From NCBI RefSeq assembly GCF_000276605.1, contig NZ_AKJX01000101.1:1-58471 (forward strand): 58,471 nucleotides of DNA, given 5' to 3'. The position numbers and the translations under genes were made by a program. Below, in pieces: positions 1-9,165 of this stretch (position 1 is its first letter; every line of letters begins with the position of its first letter). The stretch is from Acidovorax sp. CF316. GTDB lineage: Bacteria > Pseudomonadota > Gammaproteobacteria > Burkholderiales > Burkholderiaceae_C. The notes beneath the pieces are model-generated. The model was not told where the DNA came from. It did not search any database and saw only the letters and a list, made by a program, of their open reading frames with translations.

Positions 1-37
1 AGTCCACCACGCGCTTGACGGGGACGATTGCTTTCAT
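1..37 (-). CDS. etfB: Electron transfer flavoprotein beta subunit, N-terminal fragment
   Basis: Only the first 12 codons lie in the window, starting at the ATG whose complement is at 35-37 and running off the left edge. They read MKAIVPVKRVVD, which matches the very conserved start of EtfB (M-K-x-x-V-P-V-K-R-V-V-D). ETF takes electrons from acyl-CoA dehydrogenases and passes them to ETF:quinone oxidoreductase. It lies 28 bp after the nitronate monooxygenase gene on the same strand, so it may be cotranscribed with the two acyl-CoA dehydrogenases that need it. The rest of the gene and etfA are outside the window. Confidence 0.75.
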   Translation of the reverse strand, partial: MKAIVPVKRVVD

Positions 38-65
38 GGAATTCTTTCTGGAGTGGGTGGAAGGC

Positions 66-1040
66 TCAGCGGACCAGGCCTGCCAGGCGTTCGTGGATCA
101 GGGCATGGGCCTCGGCCATGGTCCGGTCGATCAGTTGCTGCACCGTCGGCACGTCGTGGATGAGCCCGGCGACCATGCCGCAGGACCAGGCGCCGGCATC
201 CATCTCGCCGCTTTGCATGATGCGGGGGTAGACACCGGCCACCTCGGGCAGGATGTCCTCGAAGGTGATCGCCGCGCCCAGCTCGCGCTCCTTGAGCAGC
301 AGGCGCTCCACAGCGGCGTTGCTCAGCACCCGCTCGGTGTTGCGCAGCGGGCGCATGACCAGGCGCGTGTCAAGTTCGCTGGCCGCGACGATGGCGCGCT
401 TGACGTTGTCGTGCACCGGCGCCTCCTGCGTGGCGATGAAGCGCGTGCCCATGTTCATGCCCTCGGCGCCCAGGGCCAGCGCGGCCACGAGCGAGCGGCC
501 GTCGGCCATGCCGCCTGATGCGACGAAGGGGATGCTCAGCTCTTCTGCCGCCCGCGGCAGCAGGATGAAGTTGGGCACGTCGTCCTCGCCAGGGTGGCCG
601 CCGCACTCGAAGCCGTCCACGCTGATCGCGTCGCAGCCGATGGCCTGGGCCTTGAGCGCGTGGCGCACCGAGGTGCACTTGTGGATGACCTTGATGCCGG
701 CCTCCTTGAGCGCCGGCAGCCACTTCTGCGGATTGTTGCCCGCGGTCTCGACCACTTTCACGCCGCCGTCGATGATGGCCTTCACGTAGCCCGGGTAGTC
801 GGGCGGGTTGACCGAGGGCAGAAAAGTGAGGTTCACGCCAAAGGGTTTGTCCGTCATGGCGCGGCAACGCGCGATCTCGCGCGCCAGCAGCTCGGGCGTG
901 CGCTGCGTCAGCCCCGTGACCATGCCCAGGCCACCCGCATTGGAGACGGCCGACGCCAGCTCGGCCAGGCCCACGTGGTGCATACCGCCCTGGATGATCG
1001 GGTGCTCGATGCCGAAGAGTTCGGTGATGCGTGTCTTCAT
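66..1040 (-). CDS. Nitronate monooxygenase / 2-nitropropane dioxygenase family flavoprotein
   Basis: The 324-residue protein is a TIM-barrel FMN enzyme of the NMO/2-NPD family. It begins with a typical GIEHPIIQGGM segment and has the internal blocks GVNLTF, DGFECGGHPG, ASGGMADG and GTRF, which form the FMN phosphate and active-site loops. Family members oxidise alkyl nitronates, but many act in other catabolic pathways or as enoyl reductase-like enzymes, so the substrate is unknown. Only 7 bp separate it from the Bug gene upstream, and it is part of the acyl-CoA operon, which argues for a role in that pathway rather than nitronate detoxification. Length is normal for the family. Confidence 0.85.
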   Translation of the reverse strand: MKTRITELFGIEHPIIQGGMHHVGLAELASAVSNAGGLGMVTGLTQRTPELLAREIARCRAMTDKPFGVNLTFLPSVNPPDYPGYVKAIIDGGVKVVETAGNNPQKWLPALKEAGIKVIHKCTSVRHALKAQAIGCDAISVDGFECGGHPGEDDVPNFILLPRAAEELSIPFVASGGMADGRSLVAALALGAEGMNMGTRFIATQEAPVHDNVKRAIVAASELDTRLVMRPLRNTERVLSNAAVERLLLKERELGAAITFEDILPEVAGVYPRIMQSGEMDAGAWSCGMVAGLIHDVPTVQQLIDRTMAEAHALIHERLAGLVR

Positions 1041-1047
1041 GGCGGTG

Positions 1048-2049
1048 TCACTCCGTGGCGATGGATTTTTCGCGGATCAGCTGGCCCCACTTGGCATAGT
1101 CCTGCTGCAGGTGCTGGCCCATCTGCGCCGGGTCCTGGAAGCGGGCGATGGCACCGGCATGCAGCAGCTTTTCCTGGATCTCCTTGTCGGCCAGGATCTG
1201 GCGGACCTCGCCGGCGATGCGCTCCACCACCGCCTTGGGCGTACCCGCAGGGGCCAGCAGGCCGCCCCAGGAGACGGCGTCATAGCCTTTGAAGCCCTGC
1301 TCGGCGATGGTCGGCACATCAGGCAGCATGGCCACGCGCTGGGGCGACCCGATGGCGATGGCGCGCAGCTTGCCGGCCTTGATGTGGGGCAGGGCGGCCA
1401 CCAGGTCGGCGTACATCACCGGCACCTGGCCGCCGATGGTGTCGGTGATGGCCGGAACGCCGCCCTTGTAGGGCACGTGCTGCATGTCGAAGCCGCCCAT
1501 CTGCTTGAGCAGCTCCATGCTCAGGTGGCCGAAGCTGCCCGCGCCCGAACTGGTGTAGTTGAGCGGCGTCTTCTGCGCCTTGGCGTGGGCAATGAGCTTG
1601 CGCAGGTCGGTCACGTCCGGCAGTTGGGTGGGGTTGACCACCACGACGATGGGCAGGTCGTACACCGTGGCCACCGGGGCGAAGTCCTTCACCGTGTCGT
1701 AGCCTGCCTTCTTGTACAGGTGGGGCGCCAGCAGCGTGGGGGTGGCCAGCATCATCAGCGTGTAGCCGTCGGGCTCGGCCTTCATCACCTGCAGCGCGGC
1801 GATGGAACCGGAAGCGCCCGGGCGGTTCTCCACCACCACGGCCTGCTTGAGGCGCTCGGCCAGCTTCTGCCCGACGATGCGCGAGGCCGTGTCGGTCGGG
1901 CCGCCGGCCGGGAAGGGCACGATCAGCTTGATGAGGCTGGCGGGCCAGGCGTCCTTGGCGGGCTGAGCCAGGCTGCTGCCCAGCAGGCCTGCGCTGCCCA
2001 GGGCGGCCAGGCCCTGCAAGGCCGTGCGGCGGTTGAAAGAGGTGCTCAT
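1048..2049 (-). CDS. Bug/TctC-family tripartite tricarboxylate transporter substrate-binding protein
   Basis: The 333-residue protein starts with a Tat-like signal (RRTALQG followed by a hydrophobic run ending near SLAQP). The Bug fold signatures are present: IVPFPAGGPTD near the N-terminus, ENRPGASG, HVPYKGG and ALPDVPT-type LPDVPTIAEQG. Bug proteins capture carboxylates in the periplasm for TctAB permeases, although many orphan members exist in Burkholderiales. No TctA/TctB genes are in the window. Its place between the CoA-transferase and the flavoprotein suggests it binds the acid degraded by this operon; Bug proteins for adipate and other dicarboxylates are known. The ligand here is inferred only from context. 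Confidence 0.9.
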   Translation of the reverse strand: MSTSFNRRTALQGLAALGSAGLLGSSLAQPAKDAWPASLIKLIVPFPAGGPTDTASRIVGQKLAERLKQAVVVENRPGASGSIAALQVMKAEPDGYTLMMLATPTLLAPHLYKKAGYDTVKDFAPVATVYDLPIVVVVNPTQLPDVTDLRKLIAHAKAQKTPLNYTSSGAGSFGHLSMELLKQMGGFDMQHVPYKGGVPAITDTIGGQVPVMYADLVAALPHIKAGKLRAIAIGSPQRVAMLPDVPTIAEQGFKGYDAVSWGGLLAPAGTPKAVVERIAGEVRQILADKEIQEKLLHAGAIARFQDPAQMGQHLQQDYAKWGQLIREKSIATE

Positions 2050-2092
2050 GGTCTTGTCTCGGTGTTGTGAAGGTCGGTTTGCATGGGTGGGG

Positions 2093-3328
2093 TCAGGCGG
2101 TCGGAAGGGTCAGCACGCCCTGCTGCTGCAGTTGCTGCAGCTCGTCCTCGCCCAGCGCCAGCAGGCGCTGCAGCACTTCGCGCGTGCCCTCGCCCAGCGT
2201 GGGTGGTGCATTGCGCACAGGCAGGCGCTGGCCGTCCAGCCGATAGGGCGGCGCAAACACCGGTGTGGTGCCGGTCACGGGGTGGGGCATGTCCTGCACC
2301 AGGCCGCTCGCGCGCGTGCGCTCGCTGGTCAGGGCCTCGTGCAGGCCCGCAACCCGGCCGCAAGGGATGCCGGCGGCCGCCATGCGTTCGAGCAGCGCAT
2401 TGCGCGGCAGCGAGCGGATCATGCCGTTGAGCAGCGGCACCAGTGCCGGCCTATTCTTGGCGCGCTCCACATTGGTCGCGAAGCGCGGGTCTTCGACGAT
2501 GTCCGGCCGCCCGATGACCTGGCGGCAGAACTTGTCGAACTGCGTGTTGTTGCCCACGGCGATGATCAGCGGGCCGTCCGCCGCCTCGAACATGCCGTAG
2601 GGCACGATGGAGGGGTGGGCATTGCCGTAGCGCGCCGGGTCGCGGCCCAGCTGCAATGCGTCGAGCCCGTAGTAGCCGGTGACCATGATGCCGCAGTCGT
2701 ACAGCGCCATCTCGATGAGCCGGCCCTTGCCCGTGCGCTCGCGGCGGAACAGGGCGGCCAGCACGGCCTGGGCGGCATGCATGCCGGTCACCAGGTCCAC
2801 CACGGCCACGCCGAACTTCAGGGGCGGCTGCTCGGCTTCGCCGTTCAGCGCCATGAGGCCGGCTTCGCCCTGGATCACCAGGTCGTAGCCGGGGCGCTTG
2901 GCCTCGGGGCCGCTCGCGTCGTAGCCAGCCACGGCGCAGTAGACCAGGTCGGGCCGGATGGCCCTCAACTGCTCGTAGCCCAGGCCCAGCTTCTCGGCGC
3001 CGCCGGTCTTGAAGTTGTGGATCACCACGTCGAACTGCGGCAGCAGGTCGTGGATGATCCGCAGGCCCTCGGGGCTTTGCAGGTCCAGCGTGATGGACCG
3101 CTTGTTGCGGTTCATGCTGTTGTAGTAGGTGGTCTCGGTCTTGCCGATGCGCATGCCCCAGTCGCGCGTGTCGTCGCCGCGGCCCGGGTGCTCGACCTTG
3201 ATGACCTCGGCGCCGAAGTCGGCCAGCACCTGGCCGCACAGCGGCCCGGCGAAGACGCGCGACAGGTCCAGCACACGCACCCCTTCGAGGGGCAGGTCGA
3301 TTTCCTGGGACGGTTGTTGGTTGGTCAT
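2093..3328 (-). CDS. Class III CoA-transferase (CaiB/BaiF family)
   Basis: The 411-residue protein has the family layout: GVRVLDLSRVFAGP at residues 16-29, EVIKVEHPGRGDDTR near 41-55, NxNKRSITLDL near 73-83, and AVVDLVTGMHAA with the probable catalytic Asp at about residue 178, which forms an aspartyl-CoA thioester in this family. Members transfer CoA from an acyl-CoA donor to a free carboxylate without ATP. In this operon it takes the place that the acyl-CoA ligase PimA holds in the pim operon, so it probably activates the incoming acid. It lies 43 bp after the acyl-CoA dehydrogenase gene and 43 bp before the Bug gene. Confidence 0.9.
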   Translation of the reverse strand: MTNQQPSQEIDLPLEGVRVLDLSRVFAGPLCGQVLADFGAEVIKVEHPGRGDDTRDWGMRIGKTETTYYNSMNRNKRSITLDLQSPEGLRIIHDLLPQFDVVIHNFKTGGAEKLGLGYEQLRAIRPDLVYCAVAGYDASGPEAKRPGYDLVIQGEAGLMALNGEAEQPPLKFGVAVVDLVTGMHAAQAVLAALFRRERTGKGRLIEMALYDCGIMVTGYYGLDALQLGRDPARYGNAHPSIVPYGMFEAADGPLIIAVGNNTQFDKFCRQVIGRPDIVEDPRFATNVERAKNRPALVPLLNGMIRSLPRNALLERMAAAGIPCGRVAGLHEALTSERTRASGLVQDMPHPVTGTTPVFAPPYRLDGQRLPVRNAPPTLGEGTREVLQRLLALGEDELQQLQQQGVLTLPTA

Positions 3329-3371
3329 GGTTCAGTCTCCTTGGGTGTCCCGGAAAAATGGGGGCCCGGTG

Positions 3372-4496
3372 TCAGCCCAGCGCCATGTAGCGCGCCAGGT
3401 GGTGGTCTTCGTCGCCCAGCTGGTGGTCGATCATCACCAGCCGCTTGGCATAGTGCGACAGCGGCAGCTCCCAGGTCATGCCGATGCCGCCATGCATCTG
3501 GATGCTCTCCTCGGACACCAGGGCGCCGATGCGGCCGATGGTGAACTTGGCGGCCGACAGCGCCCGCTCGCGCGCCACGCGCTCGCCATCCATGGCGGCG
3601 GCAGCGTTGGTCACGGCCGAGCGTGCCTGTTCCACCTCCAGCAGCAGGTCGGCCATGCGGTGCTGCAGCGCCTGGAAGCTGCCGATCGGCACGCCGAACT
3701 GTTTGCGCGTCTGCAGGTATTCGAGCGTATCCTTCTTGGCCACCTCCATGGCGCCCAGCGCCTCGGCGCACAGCGCCAGCACTCCCCAGCCCAGGGCCAG
3801 CTCCAGCGTGGCCAGGCCCTGACCCTCGGTGCCCAGCAGCGCGTCCGCGCCCAGCTGCACATTGCTGAAGGTGATGTCGGCAGCGCCCCCACCGTCGATG
3901 CGGCCATAGCCGCGGCGCTCCACGCCGGGCGCATCGGCCGGCACGAGGAACAGCGAAATGCCGTCCTCGCTGTCCACCGCGCCCGCGGTGCGGGCCGACA
4001 CCAGCAGCAGTTGCGCCTGCGCTCCCTGCACAACCATGGCCTTTGTGCCCGAAAGTGCCCAGCCCTTGTCGTTGCGCACGGCCTGCGTGGCGGCGCGCGC
4101 CAGTTCGTAGTGGCTGCCCGGCTCGTCGTGCGCCAGCGCGGCCACGGTGCTGCCGTCGATCAGGCCGGCAATGCGCTCCTTTTGCGCTGGCGTGCCAGCC
4201 GTCGCCAGGGCGCGCCCGACCATCAGGGCTCCGAGAAAGGGCTCCACCACCAGGCCACGGCCCAGGGCCTCGAAGACCACGGCGATGTCGAAGCCGGCAC
4301 CGCCGAAGCCGCCATCGGCTTCGGGGAAGAGGGCGCCAATGGCGCCCAGCTCGGCAAACTGGCTCCACAGGGCGCCCGACATGCCGGTGCTGCCATAGGC
4401 GATGGCGTTGCGGGTCTCCATGGGGCACTGTCCAGCCACGAAGCGGTCCAGGGTGTCCGCCAGCATGCGGCGGTCTTCTGTGTGTTCAAAGTTCAT
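3372..4496 (-). CDS. Acyl-CoA dehydrogenase, small-subunit type (PimD-like)
   Basis: The 374-residue flavoprotein has an acyl-CoA dehydrogenase fold: an N-terminal helical domain with LFPEADGGFGGAG, a middle beta domain with LSGTKAMVVQGAQA, and a C-terminal domain with RKQFGVPIGSFQALQH and the FAD-contact motif QMHGGIGMTWE. It lacks the usual YxGTxxIQ ending. This diverged form is typical of the small partner of paired dehydrogenases such as PimD. It starts 10 bp after the partner gene at 4507-5715, so a heteromeric enzyme is likely. The reaction would be alpha-beta desaturation of an acyl-CoA with electrons passed to ETF, whose beta-subunit gene starts at the left edge. Confidence 0.87.
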   Translation of the reverse strand: MNFEHTEDRRMLADTLDRFVAGQCPMETRNAIAYGSTGMSGALWSQFAELGAIGALFPEADGGFGGAGFDIAVVFEALGRGLVVEPFLGALMVGRALATAGTPAQKERIAGLIDGSTVAALAHDEPGSHYELARAATQAVRNDKGWALSGTKAMVVQGAQAQLLLVSARTAGAVDSEDGISLFLVPADAPGVERRGYGRIDGGGAADITFSNVQLGADALLGTEGQGLATLELALGWGVLALCAEALGAMEVAKKDTLEYLQTRKQFGVPIGSFQALQHRMADLLLEVEQARSAVTNAAAAMDGERVARERALSAAKFTIGRIGALVSEESIQMHGGIGMTWELPLSHYAKRLVMIDHQLGDEDHHLARYMALG

Positions 4497-4506
4497 CGCG
4501 GCAACC

Positions 4507-5715
4507 TCACAGGCCCAGGATCATCTTGGAGATGATGTTCTTCTGGATTTCATTGGAGCCGCCGAAGATCGACAGCTTGCGGTAGTTGAAGTAGTTGGCT
4601 GCCGCCGTGGCCGCCTCGGCAGGGCCCGTGGAGGGGCCTGCAAGGTCCTGGTGCTGCGCCTCCTCGATGTAGGGCAGGGCCGCAGGGCCCATCGCGCGGC
4701 GGATCAAGGACAGGATCTCCTGGCGGATCTCGGTGCCGCGGATCTTGAGCATGGAGCTTTCGGCCCCCGGCACGCCGCCGCCGGCCACGGCCGCGATCAC
4801 GCGCAGGTTGGTGGTCTTCATGTTCTCGAGGTCGATCTCGACCTTGGCCATGCGCGTGGCGAACTGCGGGTCCTGGTCCAGCGGGCGGCCATTGCGCTGC
4901 ACCCTGGCGGCGATGACCTTGAGCTTTTCGAGCGCGGCCACCGAGAAGCCCACGCCGGCGATGCCGGTGCGCTCGTAGGTCAGCAGGTATTTGGCGTAGG
5001 TCCAGCCCTTGTTCTCTTCGCCCACCAGGTTCTCGACCGGCACGCGCACATCGGTGAAGAACACCTCGTTGACCTCGCTGTCGCCGTCGAGCGTGCGGAT
5101 GGGGCGCACCTCCACACCCGGGGTGTCCATGTCCACCAGCAGAAAGCTGATGCCCGCCTGGGCCTTGGCCTCGCGCTGGGTGCGCACCAGGCAGAAGATC
5201 ATGTTGGCATGCTGGCCCTGGGTCGTCCAGGTCTTCTGGCCGTTGACGATGTAGTGCTCGCCCTTTCCATCCGATCCGCGTACAGCCGTGGTCTTGACCG
5301 AGGCCAAGTCCGAGCCCGCGCCCGGCTCGGAGTAACCCTGACACCACCAGTCGGCACCGCTCAGGATGCGCGGCAGCCAGTACTGCTTCTGTGCCTCGTT
5401 GCCGTACTTGATCAGCACCGGTCCCAACATGTTGAGACCGAACGGCACGATGCGTGGCCCGCCCGCGACGGCGCACTCGGTGTCGAAGATGAACTTCTGC
5501 ACCGCGCCCCAGCCCGGGCCGCCGTACTGCGCGGGCCAGTGGTTGGCCAGCCAGCCGCGTGCGTTGAGGATGGCATGCCAACCTTCCTGGTCGGCCTTGG
5601 TCAGGCGCTGTCCGGCCTTGACCTTGTGCGCCAGGGAGGCGGGCAGTTGGTCTTTCAGAAAGGCCTGCACTTCCTCGCGAAAGGCCTGTTCCTCAGGGGT
5701 GAATTGGAGATCCAT
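4507..5715 (-). CDS. Acyl-CoA dehydrogenase, large-subunit type (PimC-like)
   Basis: The 402-residue protein carries clear acyl-CoA dehydrogenase signatures: HWPAQYGGPGW, WWCQGYSEPGAGSDLASV, VNGQKTWTTQGQ and a C-terminal FGGSNEIQKNIISK. The Gly in place of the usual catalytic Glu in the last motif (FGGS instead of YEGT) means the base must sit elsewhere, as in several subfamilies. The SEPGAGSDL and GGSNEIQ forms recall PimC of the pimeloyl-CoA degradation operon. It is followed after 10 bp by its PimD-like partner and preceded 12 bp upstream by the thiolase gene. The assignment to a dicarboxyl-CoA substrate is inference from the operon. Confidence 0.88.
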   Translation of the reverse strand: MDLQFTPEEQAFREEVQAFLKDQLPASLAHKVKAGQRLTKADQEGWHAILNARGWLANHWPAQYGGPGWGAVQKFIFDTECAVAGGPRIVPFGLNMLGPVLIKYGNEAQKQYWLPRILSGADWWCQGYSEPGAGSDLASVKTTAVRGSDGKGEHYIVNGQKTWTTQGQHANMIFCLVRTQREAKAQAGISFLLVDMDTPGVEVRPIRTLDGDSEVNEVFFTDVRVPVENLVGEENKGWTYAKYLLTYERTGIAGVGFSVAALEKLKVIAARVQRNGRPLDQDPQFATRMAKVEIDLENMKTTNLRVIAAVAGGGVPGAESSMLKIRGTEIRQEILSLIRRAMGPAALPYIEEAQHQDLAGPSTGPAEAATAAANYFNYRKLSIFGGSNEIQKNIISKMILGL

Positions 5716-5727
5716 GTCGTGCCTCTC

Positions 5728-6909
5728 TCAGAAAATCTCGAACAAGCCGGCGGCGCCCATGCCACCGGCGATGCACATGGTCACCACGCCCCATTTCGCC
5801 TTGCGGCGCCGGCCTTCGAGCAGGATGTGGCCCGCCAGGCGTGCGCCCGTCATGCCAAAGGGGTGGCCGATGGAGATGGCGCCGCCGTTGACGTTCAGCC
5901 GCTCCATGGGAATGCCCAGCCGGCGCTGGCAGTACAGGGCCTGCGAGGCGAAGGCCTCGTTGAGCTCCCACAGGCCGATGTCCTCGACCGTGAGGCCATG
6001 GCGCGCCAGCAGCTTGGGCACGGCAAACACCGGGCCGATGCCCATTTCGTCGGGCTCGCAGCCGGCCACGGCCATGCCGCGGAAGGCGCCCAGCGGCTGC
6101 AGGCCCAGGCGCTCGGCCTCCCTGGCCTCCATCAGCACGCAGGCCGAGGAGCCATCGGACAGCTGCGAGGCATTGCCGGCCGTGACGAACTGGCCAGGGC
6201 CCTTGACGGGTTCGAGCGCCAGCAGGCCTTCGAGCGTGGTGCCGGGGCGGTTGCAGGTGTCGCGCGTGGCGACCACGTCGCGGTAGGTGACCTCGCCGGT
6301 GTCCTTGTTCTTTTCAGCCATGCGCGTGGCGCAGGGGATGATCTCGGCGTCGAACAGGCCCGCAGCCTGCGCGGCCGCCGTGCGCTGCTGGCTCTGCAGC
6401 GAGAAGGCGTCCTGGTCCTCGCGCGAGATGCCGTAGCGCTGGGCCACCACATCGGCGGTGTCGATCATGGCCATGTACAGCGCGGGCTTGTGCTCCACGA
6501 GCCAGGGGTCCATGTCGGTGGGCAGGTTGTTGCCCGGGCGGATACCGGAGATGGTTTCCACCCCGCCCGCGATCATCGCCGGCACGCCCTCGGCCACGAT
6601 GCGGCCGGCCGCGATGGCGATGGACTGCAGGCCCGAGGCGCAAAAGCGCGTGACCGTGGTGCCCGCCACCGACAGCGGCAGCCCGGCGCGCAGCACGGTC
6701 TGGCGGCCCAGGTTGCGGCCCTGGAAGCCGTCGGGGTTGCCGCAGCCCAGGATGAAGTCCTCGAACATGGCTGGGTCCACGCCCGAGCGCTCGACGGCCG
6801 CCGTGACGGAGAACGCGGCCAGTTGGGCAGCCGGCGTGGCATTGAATTCGCCGCGGTGCGACTTGGCCAGCGGGGTGCGGGCGGTGGAAACGATGACGGC
6901 TTCACGCAT
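5728..6909 (-). CDS. Acetyl-CoA acyltransferase (thiolase), PimB-like
   Basis: The 393-residue protein is a complete thiolase. The acyl-accepting Cys lies in CASGLQSI (residue about 89), NEAFA follows near residue 320, the catalytic His is in [11 protein letters not shown], and the second Cys is in [12 protein letters not shown] at the C-terminus. It cleaves 3-ketoacyl-CoA to acetyl-CoA and a shortened acyl-CoA. The ATG at 6909 is chosen over an upstream TTG because GGAGA lies 7 bp before it. It sits between the bifunctional hydratase/dehydrogenase and the PimC-like gene, completing the beta-oxidation cycle within the operon. Confidence 0.92.
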   Translation of the reverse strand: MREAVIVSTARTPLAKSHRGEFNATPAAQLAAFSVTAAVERSGVDPAMFEDFILGCGNPDGFQGRNLGRQTVLRAGLPLSVAGTTVTRFCASGLQSIAIAAGRIVAEGVPAMIAGGVETISGIRPGNNLPTDMDPWLVEHKPALYMAMIDTADVVAQRYGISREDQDAFSLQSQQRTAAAQAAGLFDAEIIPCATRMAEKNKDTGEVTYRDVVATRDTCNRPGTTLEGLLALEPVKGPGQFVTAGNASQLSDGSSACVLMEAREAERLGLQPLGAFRGMAVAGCEPDEMGIGPVFAVPKLLARHGLTVEDIGLWELNEAFASQALYCQRRLGIPMERLNVNGGAISIGHPFGMTGARLAGHILLEGRRRKAKWGVVTMCIAGGMGAAGLFEIF

Positions 6910-6926
6910 GGTGGGTGTCTCCTGGT

Positions 6927-9056
6927 TCAAGCGGTTTGGTTCAGGCTGTCGAAATTGCGGCCCTCGGCCACCAGCTGTTCGAGCAGGGCGGCGGGCTTCC
7001 AGAACAAGGGGTCATCCTGGGCGAATTCGCGGATGTCGGCCAGCACCTGGGGCAGGCCCTGCATGTCGGCCCACTTCATGGGGCCACCGCGGTGGCGCGG
7101 AAAGCCGTAGCCCGACAGGAAGGTCACGTCCACGTCCAGCGGGCGCAGGGCGATGCCCTCGGCCACCACCTTGGCGCCTTCGTTGACCATGGCGGCCATG
7201 TAACGGCGCATGATCTCGTCGGCGCTGAACGGGCGCGGCACCACGCCCTTCCTGGCGCGCTCGGCGTCGACGATGGCCAGCACCTCGGGGTCGCTCTGGC
7301 CCACGCGGGCGCCCTCGGGGTAGAGGTAAAAGCCCCGGCCGGTCTTCTGGCCGAACCAGCCGCGCTCGCAGATGCGGTCGGCAATCTCCACATAGCGCGC
7401 CTTGGGGTCGCGCGTGGCGGCACGGCGCTTGCGCGTGGCCCAGCCGATGTCGCCACCGGCCAGGTCAGTCACCTGAAATGGGCCCATGGGGTAGCCGAAG
7501 CCGCGCGCGGCGGCATCGATCTCGTACGGGCTGGCGCCGTCTTCCATCAGGTAGTCGGCTGCCTGCTTGTACACCGCCAGGATGCGGTTGCCGATGAAGC
7601 CGTCGCACACGCCGGCACGCACGGGCACCTTCTTGAGCCGCTTGGCCAACTCGAAGGCCGTGGCCACCACGTCGGCGCTGACCCGGACGGGCACCACGAT
7701 CTCCAGCAGCTTCATGATGTTGGCCGGGCTGAAGAAGTGCAGGCCGATCACGTCTTGCGGGCGTGCCGTGGCGGCCGCAATCGCGTCGATGTCCAGGTAC
7801 GAGGTGTTGGTGGCCAGCACGGCGCCGGGCTTGCAGACACGGTCGAGCTCGCGGAACACGGTCTTCTTGACCTCGATGTCCTCGAACACCGCTTCGATCA
7901 CCAGATCGGCGCTGGCAATGTCCTCGTAGCGGGTGCTGCCGGTGTAGCGCGCCAGCGTGGCGGCCTTGGCCTCGGCGCTCATGCGGCCCTTGGCCACCAG
8001 GGCGTCGTAGACCTTTTCCACATGGGCCCGGCCGCGCGCGATCGACGCCTCGTCGCGCTCGATCATGGTCACGGGCAGGCCCGCGTCGAGGGCCGAGACG
8101 GTAATGCCCGCGCCCATGGTGCCGCCGCCGATCACGGCGATGGCGGTGATGGGGCGCGGTGCAGCGGCCTTGGCCTCGGGCACCTTGGCGACTTCGCGCT
8201 CGGCAAAGAAGGCGTGGATCAGGCCGGCGCGCTGCGGGCTGTCCAGGCAGGCGAGGAACTGGGCGCGCTCGAACTGCATGCCTTGGTCAAAAGGCAGGTC
8301 CAGCGCGGCCTGCACGCAGTCGATGATCTTCAGCGGCGAGAACAGGCCGCGCGCGGCCTTGGCGGTGTCGGCCCGAAGCACATCGAGTTCAGCCTGGGCC
8401 GCGGCCTTGTCAGCCAGGCGCCCGGGCAGGGCGCTGGTGGGGCGCACCGGCGCCTGGCGGGCCAGCAGCTCGCGCACATGGGCCAGACCGGCGGCCACGG
8501 GGTCGCTGCCCTCGGCCACCGCATCCACCAGGCCAGCGGCCAGCGCCGCCTGGGTGTTGAGGTGCTTGCCGCTGAGCATGAGCTCGGTTGCGGCCTTCAC
8601 CCCCATGAGGCGCGGTGCGCGCTGCGTGCCGCCAGAGCCGGGCAGCAGGCCCAGCAACACCTCGGGCAGGCCCAGCTGGGCCCCGGGCAGCGCCAGCCGG
8701 TAGTGGGCCGAGAGCGCCACTTCCAATCCCCCGCCCAGCGCCGCGCCGTGGATGGCGGCCACCACCGGCTTGCTGCAGGCCTCTATAGCCTGGCAGACCT
8801 CGGGCAGGGCCGGCGGCACCGGCGGCTTGCCGAACTCGCGGATGTCGGCCCCGGCAATGAAGGCGCGGCCTGCACCCACGATCAGCACCGCCCGGATGCC
8901 GGCATCGGCCTCGGCCGCTGCGATCGCCGCCAGCAAGCCCTGGCGCACGGCAGCCCCCAGGGCATTCACCGGCGGGTTGTCCACGCTGACCAGCAGCACG
9001 CCCTCTTGCGGGGTCCACCGAACGACAGAAGCAGGGGCTGGAAGGGTCACGCGCAT
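6927..9056 (-). CDS. Bifunctional enoyl-CoA hydratase / 3-hydroxyacyl-CoA dehydrogenase (PimF/FadJ-like)
   Basis: The 709-residue protein fuses an N-terminal crotonase domain (about 1-200, with [11 protein letters not shown] and [11 protein letters not shown] forming the oxyanion region, and [16 protein letters not shown]) to a Rossmann 3-hydroxyacyl-CoA dehydrogenase (about 300-480, [11 protein letters not shown] for [20 protein letters not shown] with the catalytic His) and C-terminal dehydrogenase domains ([19 protein letters not shown]). It hydrates enoyl-CoA and oxidises the hydroxyacyl-CoA. It is the first gene of the operon and is divergent from lysR with 109 bp between them. It resembles PimF and peroxisomal-type multifunctional enzymes more than the longer FadB. 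Confidence 0.93.
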   Translation of the reverse strand: MRVTLPAPASVVRWTPQEGVLLVSVDNPPVNALGAAVRQGLLAAIAAAEADAGIRAVLIVGAGRAFIAGADIREFGKPPVPPALPEVCQAIEACSKPVVAAIHGAALGGGLEVALSAHYRLALPGAQLGLPEVLLGLLPGSGGTQRAPRLMGVKAATELMLSGKHLNTQAALAAGLVDAVAEGSDPVAAGLAHVRELLARQAPVRPTSALPGRLADKAAAQAELDVLRADTAKAARGLFSPLKIIDCVQAALDLPFDQGMQFERAQFLACLDSPQRAGLIHAFFAEREVAKVPEAKAAAPRPITAIAVIGGGTMGAGITVSALDAGLPVTMIERDEASIARGRAHVEKVYDALVAKGRMSAEAKAATLARYTGSTRYEDIASADLVIEAVFEDIEVKKTVFRELDRVCKPGAVLATNTSYLDIDAIAAATARPQDVIGLHFFSPANIMKLLEIVVPVRVSADVVATAFELAKRLKKVPVRAGVCDGFIGNRILAVYKQAADYLMEDGASPYEIDAAARGFGYPMGPFQVTDLAGGDIGWATRKRRAATRDPKARYVEIADRICERGWFGQKTGRGFYLYPEGARVGQSDPEVLAIVDAERARKGVVPRPFSADEIMRRYMAAMVNEGAKVVAEGIALRPLDVDVTFLSGYGFPRHRGGPMKWADMQGLPQVLADIREFAQDDPLFWKPAALLEQLVAEGRNFDSLNQTA

Positions 9057-9128
9057 GTCTCCTCTGATGGTTTTTGGGGAAAACCGGATTCTTGCGGTGA
9101 CACTGATTTATAACAATCCCCGCTGGAA

Positions 9129-9143
9129 TTGACAGACTGTCAA
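9129..9143. promoter_or_regulatory. Putative LysR-type operator dyad
   Basis: A perfect 6-bp inverted repeat, TTGACA-GAC-TGTCAA, lies in the 109-bp spacer between the leftward acyl-CoA operon and the rightward lysR gene. It contains a T-N11-A core, the usual form of a LysR-family binding site, and lies 22 bp before the lysR start. Control of both directions by the LysR protein is inferred from position and symmetry only. Confidence 0.45.
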
Positions 9144-9165
9144 AACATTTGAAACAATCACCCCC

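Noticed and set aside
808..9113. Very long antisense frames opposite the acyl-CoA operon (up to about 900 codons)
   Set aside because: They are low-complexity His/Gln/Gly/Arg-rich translations that mirror the codon bias of the real genes on the other strand; no domain is present.
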